A stretch of DNA of 10,877 bases, from the NCBI GenBank assembly GCA_025201865.1, contig MU602954.1, forward strand, positions 1 through 10,877. The letters are read 5' to 3'. This DNA comes from Ramicandelaber brevisporus (taxonomy: Eukaryota > Kickxellomycota > Ramicandelaberales > Ramicandelaberaceae). The notes below the pieces were generated by a model that ran no database searches, was not told the origin of the DNA, and saw only the letters and a program-made list of their open reading frames with translations. This document shows, piece after piece, positions 1 through 7,510 of the stretch. Position 1 is the stretch's first letter. Each line of letters opens with the position of its first letter. A program made the position numbers and the translations under genes.

Positions 1-136
1 ATTGGTGGCCGCTGCATGGCGTCCGGTGCGCCCTTTATGTGGGATGTTTGTAAAAACAAAATAATAGACCAAATTTGTCTGGAAACAGGCGAATTTGCTC
101 TTACAATAAGAGCGTAGACAAAAGTAGATTGTACCA

Positions 137-166
137 TGGGATGAGATGGGATAGGATAGGATAATA
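137..166 (+). repeat. Imperfect pentanucleotide run with three GATA cores
   Basis: Six consecutive 5-bp units (tggga, tgaga, tggga, tagga, tagga, taata) form a short periodic run. It contains three GATA cores at 150-153, 155-158 and 160-163, spaced by exactly 5 bp. In fungi, GATA-type zinc-finger factors bind such cores upstream of nutrient-regulated genes, so a regulatory role is possible. The 5-bp spacing also fits simple slippage, and the run lies about 600 bp from the nearest start codon. The run itself is plain in the sequence; the function is a guess. Confidence 0.4.
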
Positions 167-313
167 GACAGCAGCCTGCAACAACTGCCGATGAACTCTA
201 CTTGTACTTTGTTCGCCGTTGCCGACATTTATTTTTTGTTGACTGGAGCAGCAAATCACGTTTGAATGATTCAATGAAAAATTATATCAAAAGGAAAAGG
301 ATCGGAGACGTTT

Positions 314-491
314 GCACTCGGGAACATGAACTTTTGGACAGGGGCCGGTGCACACTGGCGGCGAGGTTTTCTACCTCCGTAACTACACCTCACACTCAAA
401 AAGCACTCGGGAACATGAACTTTTGGACAGGGGCCGGTGCACACTGGCGGCGAGGTTTTCTACCTCCGTAACTACACCTCACACTCAAAAA
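314..491 (+). repeat. Perfect 89-bp tandem duplication (2 copies)
   Basis: Copy 1 is 314-402 and copy 2 is 403-491. I compared them base by base and found no difference. Each copy starts at gcactcggga and ends in a short A run. The unit length, 89, is not a multiple of three, which argues against a protein-coding repeat. Each copy carries an ATG with an 18-codon frame (326-382 and 415-471). The perfect identity suggests a recent duplication, or an assembly or PCR artefact. It lies in the probable promoter or 5' leader of the SLC35F gene. Confidence 0.95.
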
Positions 492-675
492 AAGAAAAAG
501 AACCTAACCACTGACAGGCAAGTCTTCTGCACTGTTGCCCAACGTCCTCCTCGAGCACATCGGTCGTAACAGTTCAGCAAAACAGCTTGCCACCGACAGT
601 CTACCAGCCATTTAACAGCCAGCCACCCCCTCTAATCTCGTCCTCCAAGCGTTTCTTTCAGTTGCTTTTTTCGCT

Positions 676-758
676 CAATAAAACAAGTCCCAAAAGCAGC
701 CTCCCTCTTCCCCCTCTCTCTCATCTCATCTCCTTCTCCCTCCCCTCTTGTCACCAAA
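676..758 (+). promoter_or_regulatory. Probable core promoter and CT-rich leader of the SLC35F gene
   Basis: An A/T-rich element (caataaaac, 676-684) lies about 80 bp before the start codon. It is followed by a strongly pyrimidine-biased strand (about 690-750) made of repeated ctct/ccct blocks. CT-rich leaders immediately before the ATG are common in well-expressed fungal genes and often hold the transcription start. Neither a canonical TATA box nor a mapped start site can be shown from sequence alone. Confidence 0.4.
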
Positions 759-759
759 C

Positions 760-1998
760 ATGGCGTCGTCTTCTCAAGCCGCAGTCACAGCTTCAGCGGT
801 GTCTCCCGCTGTAGTCACCGCTACTGCCGTTGACAGCCTGTCTCCTTTGCAGCCACAGGAGCAGCAAGACCAAGATGAGCAGCTTCAAAAGAAGCCCGGT
901 TTCATCCACCGCACCCTCTTCTCTGGCGGCCGATTCACCTCGTGGCGCCATCTCCTCCTCGTGCTTGCTCTCGGCCAGCTGCTCTCATTCTGCATTACTT
1001 CCACCAACACCATCAATGCCAAGCTGAGCATGGACTACAATGTGGCCATTCCGACCACTCAGTCCCTTCTCAACTACGTCCTCCTGGCTCTCGTCTACAT
1101 CCCCTACACCATCTACCGCAAGGGCTGGAACTACTTCTGGTCGGATGTGATCAAGAAGCGCGCCAAGTGGTACGTCTTGCTGGCGCTGGTGGATGTCGAA
1201 GCCAACTATTTCGTAGTCAAGAGTTTCCAGTACACCTCCATGCTGTCTGCCATGCTGCTCGATTCATGGGCAATTCCAATGGTGATGATCCTGAGCTTCA
1301 AGTTTTTGGGACAGCGCTACCGCTGGATGCAGGTTGTTGGTGTGATCATTTGCTTGGGTGGTGAGGGTGCCCTCATTGCGTCCGATGTCATTACCGGCAA
1401 GAACTGGGCAGCCAGCGATCCTGTTAAAGGCGATCTGTTCTGTATCCTGGGTGCCACGCTGTACGGTGTCAGCAATGTCATGGAGGAGTACTTTGTGCGC
1501 AAGTTCCCATTGTATGAAGTTGTGGGCATGTTGGGTGGATTTGCCTCCATCATTTCTGCCATTCAATTGTCAATCCTGGAGCGCCACGAGTTGCAAAACT
1601 TGTCGTTGCCGCCACTTGGTGTTGGCTTGATCATCATCTATGACATCTCGCTCTTCATCCTCTACTCGATTGCGCCACAAATCTTCCGTCTGGCGTCGGC
1701 CACCTTCTTTAACCTGTCGCTGCTCACTTCAGATTTCTACGGATTGGTTGTTGGTATCGCAGTGTTTGGATACTACATGTACTGGCTGTATCCAGTGGCG
1801 TTTGTCTTGGTGGTTGCAGGTATGATCATCTACAACTGGTTTATCCAAGAGCCATCAAATGCCAGCGGTAGCAGTGAGCGTGGTGTTGAGGAAGGTAATG
1901 GTCAAGATGAACAGCAGCAGTCGGTGTATGAACCAATTGCAACTGATGCCACCACTACCTCGGTATCTAAAGATAACGAAGCTTCTTTGAAGGCTTAA
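760..1998 (+). CDS. SLC35F1/F2-type solute carrier, multi-pass membrane protein
   Basis: A 412-residue protein of the SLC35F branch (DUF914) of the drug/metabolite transporter superfamily, probably an integral transporter with about ten helices. From memory of the family, the stretch around residues 139-173 matches human SLC35F2 closely, with VDVEANY, an aromatic QYT motif and LLD followed by IP. Further matches are a GD-L--LGA-LY--SNV-EEY block near residues 225-247 and SAT--NLS-LTSD-Y about 312-328. Hydrophobic helices begin near residue 64. The N-terminal 45 residues and the C-terminal 40 are polar, Gln/Ser/Glu-rich and probably cytosolic. I chose ATG 760 because the open frame upstream begins only at a TTG, and 760 has a good context (aaacATGG). 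The gene ends in tandem stops TAA TAG. No intron is needed. Human SLC35F2 is known to import the drug YM155; the substrate here is unknown. The gene converges with the ABC transporter. Confidence 0.9.
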   Translation: MASSSQAAVTASAVSPAVVTATAVDSLSPLQPQEQQDQDEQLQKKPGFIHRTLFSGGRFTSWRHLLLVLALGQLLSFCITSTNTINAKLSMDYNVAIPTTQSLLNYVLLALVYIPYTIYRKGWNYFWSDVIKKRAKWYVLLALVDVEANYFVVKSFQYTSMLSAMLLDSWAIPMVMILSFKFLGQRYRWMQVVGVIICLGGEGALIASDVITGKNWAASDPVKGDLFCILGATLYGVSNVMEEYFVRKFPLYEVVGMLGGFASIISAIQLSILERHELQNLSLPPLGVGLIIIYDISLFILYSIAPQIFRLASATFFNLSLLTSDFYGLVVGIAVFGYYMYWLYPVAFVLVVAGMIIYNWFIQEPSNASGSSERGVEEGNGQDEQQQSVYEPIATDATTTSVSKDNEASLKA

Positions 1999-2137
1999 TA
2001 GCATATACTTGCATTTTTCAATCACCTTTTGCATTCTACTCTTCTCTTTAATATGACTCTTTGGATTGTTAGAGTTTTATAAATTTTTTTAAAGAAGATA
2101 ATATGAATACATATGAAATAACTTAATATAGAAAGAC

Positions 2138-2164
2138 AATAAACAGTAAATAGTTAGCAATAAA
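2138..2164 (+). promoter_or_regulatory. Two poly(A) signals for the SLC35F gene
   Basis: Two canonical AATAAA hexamers occur at 2138-2143 and 2159-2164, 140-166 bp after the stop codon, in an A/T-rich 3' region. They are the natural 3'-end signals for the SLC35F transcript. The second ends only 19 bp before the stop codon of the convergent ABC gene, so cleavage would probably fall at or inside the antisense of that coding region. Confidence 0.6.
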
Positions 2165-2183
2165 TGACAGATGACAACCGAGA

Positions 2184-4949
2184 TTAATGAAGGAATGTAT
2201 TGGCTTGGGTCTCAAACATGCTACGGAATACTGAACCTTCGAGCGGCATTTTCATCAGTTCAGTAAACGTGCCATCTTCGACAATCTTACCCTCTTCACC
2301 AAACACGATGATACGATCAGCCATGCGACTCGACGCCATTCTATGCGAAATGAAGATGGCACTGCGCTGAATACTTCGTCCACTACCACCACTGTCGCCA
2401 CCACTGTCACCACCATTAGTATCAGTATCAGCAACAGCATCAGAACCACAATTCTTGACCAAACCGTGCAATTCACGATGCATCTCCGCTTCAGCAATCG
2501 CATCCAAGGCAGACGCTGGCTCATCAAACACCACAATTCTCGCAGTCGGCAACGCCGCCAACGGATCATTCTCACTATCAACACTCGGTCCAGCTCTGAA
2601 CAGTGCTTTTGAAATTGCTAACTTCTGTCTCTCGCCACCACTAAAATAAAAGGCCGTGTTATTATTACCACCATAGTATCCATAGAATGTACGATATCCA
2701 TCCGCATACTCTCCATCATAATCAATCTCATTCAAGCCATCTTCATCGTAGTCATCATCACAGTTATTATCACTGTTGCTATTGGATCCGTCAGCAGCAG
2801 CACTACTTTCCAACAACGCCTTGTATTTGGCTTTGGCTTTGGCTTTGTTTTCGGCCATTGATTCCTTTTTGCTTTTAATTGATTTGGCGAGAACTTTGTC
2901 AAATCCACTCATTTGAGCTGCTGATTTGACTAGCTGTAAGCGCTTATTGACATCCATCTTGATAGATTCATGGGCACGGCCAAATCCAATGGCTTGAGTA
3001 AATGTACCATATATAACTTCGTACTTTTGATCCAAAATTGATACCAATCCACGAACATCAGCCAGTGAGATGTTGCGAATGTCAATGCCGTTGAAGAGAA
3101 TTTGGCCCTCTGTGGGGTCGTAGAGACGGTTGATGAGCTTGATTAGAGTGGATTTGCCAGTACCATTTCTACCTACAATGCTAACAGTTTGACCAGCTGG
3201 GATTGTGAAGCTAACATTGCGCAGTACCAGTCCACTCTGTTTACCTGGATATTTGAATGATACATTGCGGAACTCAATTTCAACACCAGATGCTATACTC
3301 TTATTATTACTATTGCCGTTGTTGTTACCAGCAATTGGACGTGGAATGAGGACTTTACTCAGTGGAACTGGATCCGGTGAATCAACCATAACTGGCTCAA
3401 ACTCCAGTAGTGCCATAAATGCATCAAATGTAGCACCAAGCTGTATCATTTGCATAACATTTCTCATAACGCCTGACAATGAACCTTCAAACTCACGAGA
3501 CGTGGTGAACACTTCTGTCATTTCACCAACTGGCACCAACCCTTGCATAACCATATACGCAGTGAATATAGTAGCTGGCCAAGACTGACTCTGGCTCAAC
3601 CCAGTAAGTGCCAGTTCAACCAACAAGTCTTTACGAATCTCCTTCATTTCCAAATACTCCAGTGCGGACGCAGTTTTATCAAATCGAGCCAAAGTGATAT
3701 CAGCGAGCATTGCATTGTGGCGTTCAAATGAATCGCTGTAAGTGTTACCCATGCTGAACATTTCATGATGGAAGGCTTCTTTGGCATTTTCAACTGAACG
3801 AATCAATGGACTCCGGATTTCAAACTGAGTAAATAATCTTTGTAATATACTGTTTGCCAGCATTTGTAACAGTACTACTCCAGCTAACCAATAGTGAACA
3901 CGGCATAGTAAATAAGTAGTAGAGCATAAACGAGCGAAGGAGCCAGCCACTTGCATAAAACTAACAATATAGCCCAATGTTTGTTTTGTCGCTTCATTTG
4001 CCATTGACAAGTAACCACTCGATTCCCAACCCATTGAACAACCACCTGCACTGCGGTAGAATCGATCCAATTTCTTGTAAGTTGCCAAATCAAAGGTGCG
4101 AATCTTGTCCAGTAAACGACGCTCCAGTGCGTGCTGAACACGGCGATTTGCCATGTTTGTGAAGATACGCTCAACGCGATATGTGATACGGCTAAGCATT
4201 GACACACCAAGCTGATGAACAATAATTGAAAAGATCTCGGAACCCATGAACACATTGAAGCTAATGTCACTCTTGCTGTTGCTGTTGCCAGTGTCGTCCT
4301 TGTTGGCAATATCGCCAGACTTGACTCTTTCCGCCAGCACATTGACCAATTCACGCGACTTGAAGGACAGTAATACAAATCCAACTTCATTCATAACCTG
4401 AAACAATGTCAATACCAGCAACAACACCGGCACCACCGCATAAACCTCTTTGAAAATCTGCGGCGCAGCTGCCAAACTATCCCACCATGCAGCTGCCAGC
4501 TCATATCGATTGCGCCAGATACCTGCCAGTGACTCGTCTTTCAGCTCATGGTTTGTCACGCGATTAATACGCCGCTTGATTGCTTGTGCCCGTTCCTTGG
4601 ACTTGCCATCCTTCGTACCACCACCGATGCTATTGCCATAGTCATCATCCTCGTCGTCAAAATCAAAGGAATCGCGCGCATCAGCTGCAAGCTTGGATTT
4701 GAGTTTTCGCAGCTTCTCGGCTCTGCGGCGGAATCTGTCCATAAGCGCCTTCTTGCGTTCGAGCTCGGGAGGGTTGAGCTCATCGGTGTTCAGTCCAAAC
4801 TCGTGGATTTCGTCCTCATCAAACGTGACATTACCAATGGTGACATGGCTCAAACGAACCTTCTTGAGCTTGGCTGGCTTGGTTGGCGAGGTGGGTGGTG
4901 TAGTTGCCGCAGCAGCAAACCAGCTGCGCAGTTGCGCAAAAATGGACAT
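2184..4949 (-). CDS. Half-size ABC transporter (TMD-NBD) with expanded NBD loops
   Basis: A 921-residue ATP-binding cassette protein with one membrane domain followed by one nucleotide-binding domain, so it should work as a dimer. Residues 1-165 form a long charged N-terminus with a basic helix (about 60-92) and an Asp/Glu cluster (about 93-104). Membrane segments lie at about 169-196 and 230-252, with two or more in 325-370 and one or two in 445-480. NBD motifs are Walker A GRNGTGKST (593-601, Lys599), Q-loop Gln641, signature SGGERQ (770-775), Walker B VVFDE (Asp809, Glu810), a SALD D-loop and switch His869. All catalytic residues are present, so it should hydrolyse ATP. Q-loop to signature is 129 residues, about 55 more than usual, filled by a Lys/Ala helix and an Asp/Asn/Tyr stretch (692-752). 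A Gly/Asp/Ser insert (about 838-858) precedes the switch His. It resembles MsbA/HlyB-type half transporters. Membrane and substrate are unknown, and no targeting peptide is evident. Confidence 0.88.
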   Translation of the reverse strand: MSIFAQLRSWFAAAATTPPTSPTKPAKLKKVRLSHVTIGNVTFDEDEIHEFGLNTDELNPPELERKKALMDRFRRRAEKLRKLKSKLAADARDSFDFDDEDDDYGNSIGGGTKDGKSKERAQAIKRRINRVTNHELKDESLAGIWRNRYELAAAWWDSLAAAPQIFKEVYAVVPVLLLVLTLFQVMNEVGFVLLSFKSRELVNVLAERVKSGDIANKDDTGNSNSKSDISFNVFMGSEIFSIIVHQLGVSMLSRITYRVERIFTNMANRRVQHALERRLLDKIRTFDLATYKKLDRFYRSAGGCSMGWESSGYLSMANEATKQTLGYIVSFMQVAGSFARLCSTTYLLCRVHYWLAGVVLLQMLANSILQRLFTQFEIRSPLIRSVENAKEAFHHEMFSMGNTYSDSFERHNAMLADITLARFDKTASALEYLEMKEIRKDLLVELALTGLSQSQSWPATIFTAYMVMQGLVPVGEMTEVFTTSREFEGSLSGVMRNVMQMIQLGATFDAFMALLEFEPVMVDSPDPVPLSKVLIPRPIAGNNNGNSNNKSIASGVEIEFRNVSFKYPGKQSGLVLRNVSFTIPAGQTVSIVGRNGTGKSTLIKLINRLYDPTEGQILFNGIDIRNISLADVRGLVSILDQKYEVIYGTFTQAIGFGRAHESIKMDVNKRLQLVKSAAQMSGFDKVLAKSIKSKKESMAENKAKAKAKYKALLESSAAADGSNSNSDNNCDDDYDEDGLNEIDYDGEYADGYRTFYGYYGGNNNTAFYFSGGERQKLAISKALFRAGPSVDSENDPLAALPTARIVVFDEPASALDAIAEAEMHRELHGLVKNCGSDAVADTDTNGGDSGGDSGGSGRSIQRSAIFISHRMASSRMADRIIVFGEEGKIVEDGTFTELMKMPLEGSVFRSMFETQANTFLH

Positions 4950-5751
4950 CCGAAGGAGTCAGAGGGTGGAAAGCAGTGTGTGTGTGTGTGTGTGTGTGCG
5001 TGTGTGTGTGGAAAAGTCTTTCTTGGTGAAGTATCAAGTTGTATGTACGTATGTATGTGAAGAAGGAAATAGCGAACGAGAATGAAAGAACACGAAACGA
5101 GCAAACTCGAGGGTTGTTTATATTGAAGAAATGCTTGGCTGATGTGGACTCGCGTTTTCTTGTCTCTCAAAAGAGGGAAATAGTCACCGTTATAAGAGAG
5201 AATGAAAGAGAGAAAGAGGGAGAAAGAAGACGCGAGTGCGCGATTTTTGTGCGCGTGCAGGTTGAACCCGCCAAGAGGGATGCAACGCTCTCTCTGTTGT
5301 CAAAGAAAAGGGTTGGGCAAGTTTGTTTCTGCGAACCCTACGTGGTGCGGCACCACCGCCATACTGCGGAAACTGGGTGTGTACGTGTGATTGTGTGCGT
5401 ATACGTATGTGTATGTGTGTGTATTGGATGCAAGTAATCGCGAAACAAACAAAAGGGGGGCTTTTTTGGCGCTGGCTGTTCTTTCTTTGAGCTGCAAGAC
5501 TCGGAATGACCGCCCCCTCTCTTTTGCCGCGCTTTCTTTTCTTTCTCTTGGCTGCGTATGTTTCCTTTCGGGAGCGAACTGCAACTTTCCCGATTGAGAC
5601 TCGCATTCCGAGCGGCGCTTAATTACACCGTTACGTATTGCATGTATGCATGTGTGAATGTGTTCATTAGTATGCTTTGTTTTAATAAAAAAGACAATTG
5701 GAGGATTGTAGTTAAATGAATGAAGATCGTTAAAGTATATCAATTTGAAAC
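4950..5751. other. Intergenic: ABC gene promoter and carrier 3' region
   Basis: This 802-bp stretch lies between two minus-strand genes and should hold the 3' end of the mitochondrial carrier gene (right part) and the promoter and leader of the ABC gene (left part). It is full of simple sequence: a GT run at 4976-5010, a GTAT-like run near 5040-5058, purine-rich gaga/gaaa blocks about 5190-5232, and alternating gtgt/gtat about 5380-5425. Open frames here have the biased composition of those repeats (Arg/Lys/Glu or Thr/His/Val), so I do not call a gene. No AATAAA was found on the minus strand after the carrier stop. Confidence 0.6.
4976..5010. repeat. (GT)n microsatellite just before the ABC start codon
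   Basis: A GT dinucleotide run with a single C interruption at 4999. Read on the minus strand it is a (CA)n run whose near end lies only 26 bp upstream of the ABC transporter ATG. It therefore probably sits in the mRNA leader or core promoter. Length polymorphism between strains would be expected. Confidence 0.95.
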
Positions 5752-7182
5752 TTACCAAATCTTGTCTAGTAGGGCTCGAGTGGCCTCCATTCCACCAAAA
5801 CAAGCGGCATTCGATGGCAATGCCTTCAAAACAACTGGCAGCAGTCCTCTCCACAATGCAGTGTATCCTTCATTTCTCACCAACTCTCTGAAAACGTCTC
5901 GAATTCCATTATACTTGCCCTCTGGTGCAGTTTGCAGTCTTGACTTCAGTGTATCAATCGGCAGAGTGATGGTCCAATCAACCACTCCGGCAATGCCACC
6001 AGCCAGCAAGATTGCTCCGGCCGAGCCTGCAGCAGCTCCAGTCGAGTGCCCATGCCCGCCTCCCGAACTGGAGTTGTCGTGTGGAATGAGAATCTTCTTG
6101 ACGGTTTCATATGTCGCAAAGTAGACGGCGCCACCGGGGAAATCTCGCAACATCGTGGCCATTGTTCCACGGAAGACTGATCGTAATCCACCTTCCTTGT
6201 AAATGGCTCGCAAAATGGTGATTGGACCAGGAACTGCAGTCGATGTAGATGCAATACCGGTAGATATTGTTGGAGGAACTACACCGTGAGTTTGCATAAT
6301 GATCTTGATGCGCTCAGCCGGGCCGAGCAAACCAACAGCTGGGATTTCACTGAGAGCACCAGCAAGCGCAATTTCGGCAAACGACAGTGATTTCTTGATA
6401 TCGTCAATGTGAGTTGGTTCAACGACTGATGGCTTGGGTGGCTCAGCTGGCTCAGCTGCACTTGCACCATTGGTCTGAATGAAGTGAGATGAGGAATTGG
6501 CAATCAACGAAGATTTCAACCGAACCGGACCATTGTTATTGCTGGCATCGTCACTATTGCCATCATTGTTACCGCTGCCAGTGGGGTGAATCAATGCCTT
6601 TGGGTCTCTCGCCGTATGTACAATTCTCAAACTAAGGTCATAGGCCCAGAACGAGATTGCCATGATAGGCACCACACCAATCAATGGCGGCAAAACACCT
6701 CTCCACAAACCACGAACTCCATCAGTTCTGATAATCTGCCTAAATATCCTCAGCGTAGTCAATTCTCTTGGATCTCTCGGTTGTCTCCATACTCTCTTCC
6801 ACCAACTCTGACTACTGGTTGCTGTACTCTTTTGCTGCTGGTGATGCTGCTGGTGATAATCAAATGGCTGCGGCTCGGAAAACCCAGGGGCGCCTCTGCT
6901 GGTGGCTGGTGGGCTTGATTGGCTTTGCGCAGTTTGCAATCTAACTTTGATGAGATCCCATGGATGACCAACAAGGACTAGACAGATGCCGCCAACTGCA
7001 CCAGCAATGAATGCCTTGGTTGGAGAATCTGCGGGCTGATGGTGCTGCTGAACATCCTGATCTCGCATAGCCGCCAGCGGGAATGGATCTTCGGCAGGCG
7101 ATCCGGCTGAATACTGCCGCCTGGTCGGTTGCTCGGCTGCGGCGCTGTCGCTGCCACAGGTTTGGTCAGCACCGTGGTTCAT
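5752..7182 (-). CDS. SLC25A20: Carnitine/acylcarnitine-type mitochondrial carrier
   Basis: A 476-residue member of the SLC25 mitochondrial carrier family with three repeats. The signatures are HPWDLIK (73-79), GPAERIK (287-293) and LPIDTLK (407-413). The Glu-type second signature, the RDFPGG motif (Arg346, Asp347) and a third repeat reading DW-ITLPIDTLKSRLQTAP then SNAACF closely follow the human carnitine/acylcarnitine carrier. Such carriers exchange acylcarnitine for carnitine across the inner membrane for fatty-acid oxidation. The usual length is about 300; the excess is an N-terminal extension (about 55 residues), a Gln/His/Ser insert in matrix loop 1 (86-140) and an Asn/Ser/Pro insert between repeats 1 and 2 (190-265). 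Where the human protein has Arg275, this one has Lys453. ATG 7182 is the first in frame. The stop TAA (5754-5752) lies inside a perfect GTAAGT donor-like sequence, but the end aligns within a few residues of the human C-terminus, so I keep it. A related basic-amino-acid or ornithine carrier is the main alternative. Confidence 0.85.
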   Translation of the reverse strand: MNHGADQTCGSDSAAAEQPTRRQYSAGSPAEDPFPLAAMRDQDVQQHHQPADSPTKAFIAGAVGGICLVLVGHPWDLIKVRLQTAQSQSSPPATSRGAPGFSEPQPFDYHQQHHQQQKSTATSSQSWWKRVWRQPRDPRELTTLRIFRQIIRTDGVRGLWRGVLPPLIGVVPIMAISFWAYDLSLRIVHTARDPKALIHPTGSGNNDGNSDDASNNNGPVRLKSSLIANSSSHFIQTNGASAAEPAEPPKPSVVEPTHIDDIKKSLSFAEIALAGALSEIPAVGLLGPAERIKIIMQTHGVVPPTISTGIASTSTAVPGPITILRAIYKEGGLRSVFRGTMATMLRDFPGGAVYFATYETVKKILIPHDNSSSGGGHGHSTGAAAGSAGAILLAGGIAGVVDWTITLPIDTLKSRLQTAPEGKYNGIRDVFRELVRNEGYTALWRGLLPVVLKALPSNAACFGGMEATRALLDKIW

Positions 7183-7508
7183 CTATCGTAATCGTGAGTA
7201 ATGAAGCAGACAAGAAAAGAAAGCAGGAAACAAATGATTTTGGGCGGCGAAGATCAGGCTTTGGTATGCGTGTGGTGTGTGTGGTCGCCGCGTGGCACAG
7301 TTTCGAACAACCGAACAGAAATCCGCGGATAAACCTCGCTCACTCGAGCGGGTCCGTCGTCGGTTAAATAGAAGACGACGGCTTCTGCAAATCAGATTTC
7401 AACAATCAAGAAGACAATGGGCGGGACAGGGGGAGGCAATGACAGTGGCGATGTTGATGATGATAATGTTGATAATAATGAAAATGATAATGATGGTATC
7501 TTTCTTTA
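7183..7508. other. Intergenic: carrier promoter and ARPC2 3' region
   Basis: This 326-bp spacer separates the ARPC2 stop from the carrier start; both genes are on the minus strand. It holds a gat/aat-rich, trinucleotide-like low-complexity run at about 7450-7497 next to the ARPC2 stop. Closer to the carrier is more balanced sequence that should contain the carrier promoter and leader. No protein frame is supported. Confidence 0.6.
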
Positions 7509-7510
7509 TT
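7505..7510 (-). promoter_or_regulatory. AATAAA poly(A) signal overlapping the ARPC2 stop
   Basis: On the minus strand the end of ARPC2 reads GGT TAA TAAAG, so an AATAAA hexamer (7510 down to 7505) overlaps the TAA stop codon (7511-7509). If used, the 3' untranslated region would be only some 15-30 nt long. A later, non-canonical signal cannot be excluded. Confidence 0.4.

Larger units (their letters stand above)
1..759. other. Upstream region without a supported protein gene
   Basis: No reading frame here looks like a protein. The longest open stretches begin at non-ATG codons and run through a tandem duplication, so their repeated peptide is a by-product of the DNA repeat. The region holds an imperfect 5-bp periodic run at 137-166, a perfect 89-bp duplication at 314-491 and a strongly pyrimidine-rich stretch from about 690 to 750 directly before the SLC35F start codon. 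It most likely contains the promoter and 5' leader of that gene, and the left end may hold the flank of an unseen neighbour. Confidence 0.6.

Noticed and set aside
137-166. Possible telomere-like repeat
   Set aside because: The unit is five bases, imperfect and short, and is flanked by ordinary sequence.
202-569. Overlapping plus-strand open frames across the 89-bp duplication
   Set aside because: They depend on non-ATG starts or on the repeat itself. The peptide repeats out of frame and has no family resemblance.
748-759. Extended start of the SLC35F gene four codons upstream
   Set aside because: That start would be TTG; the first ATG, at 760, has a good initiation context and is the normal eukaryotic choice.
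5190-5854. Minus- and plus-strand frames in the carrier-ABC spacer rich in Arg/Lys or Thr/His
   Set aside because: Their composition follows the GT, GA and GTAT simple repeats, and no domain or conserved motif is visible.
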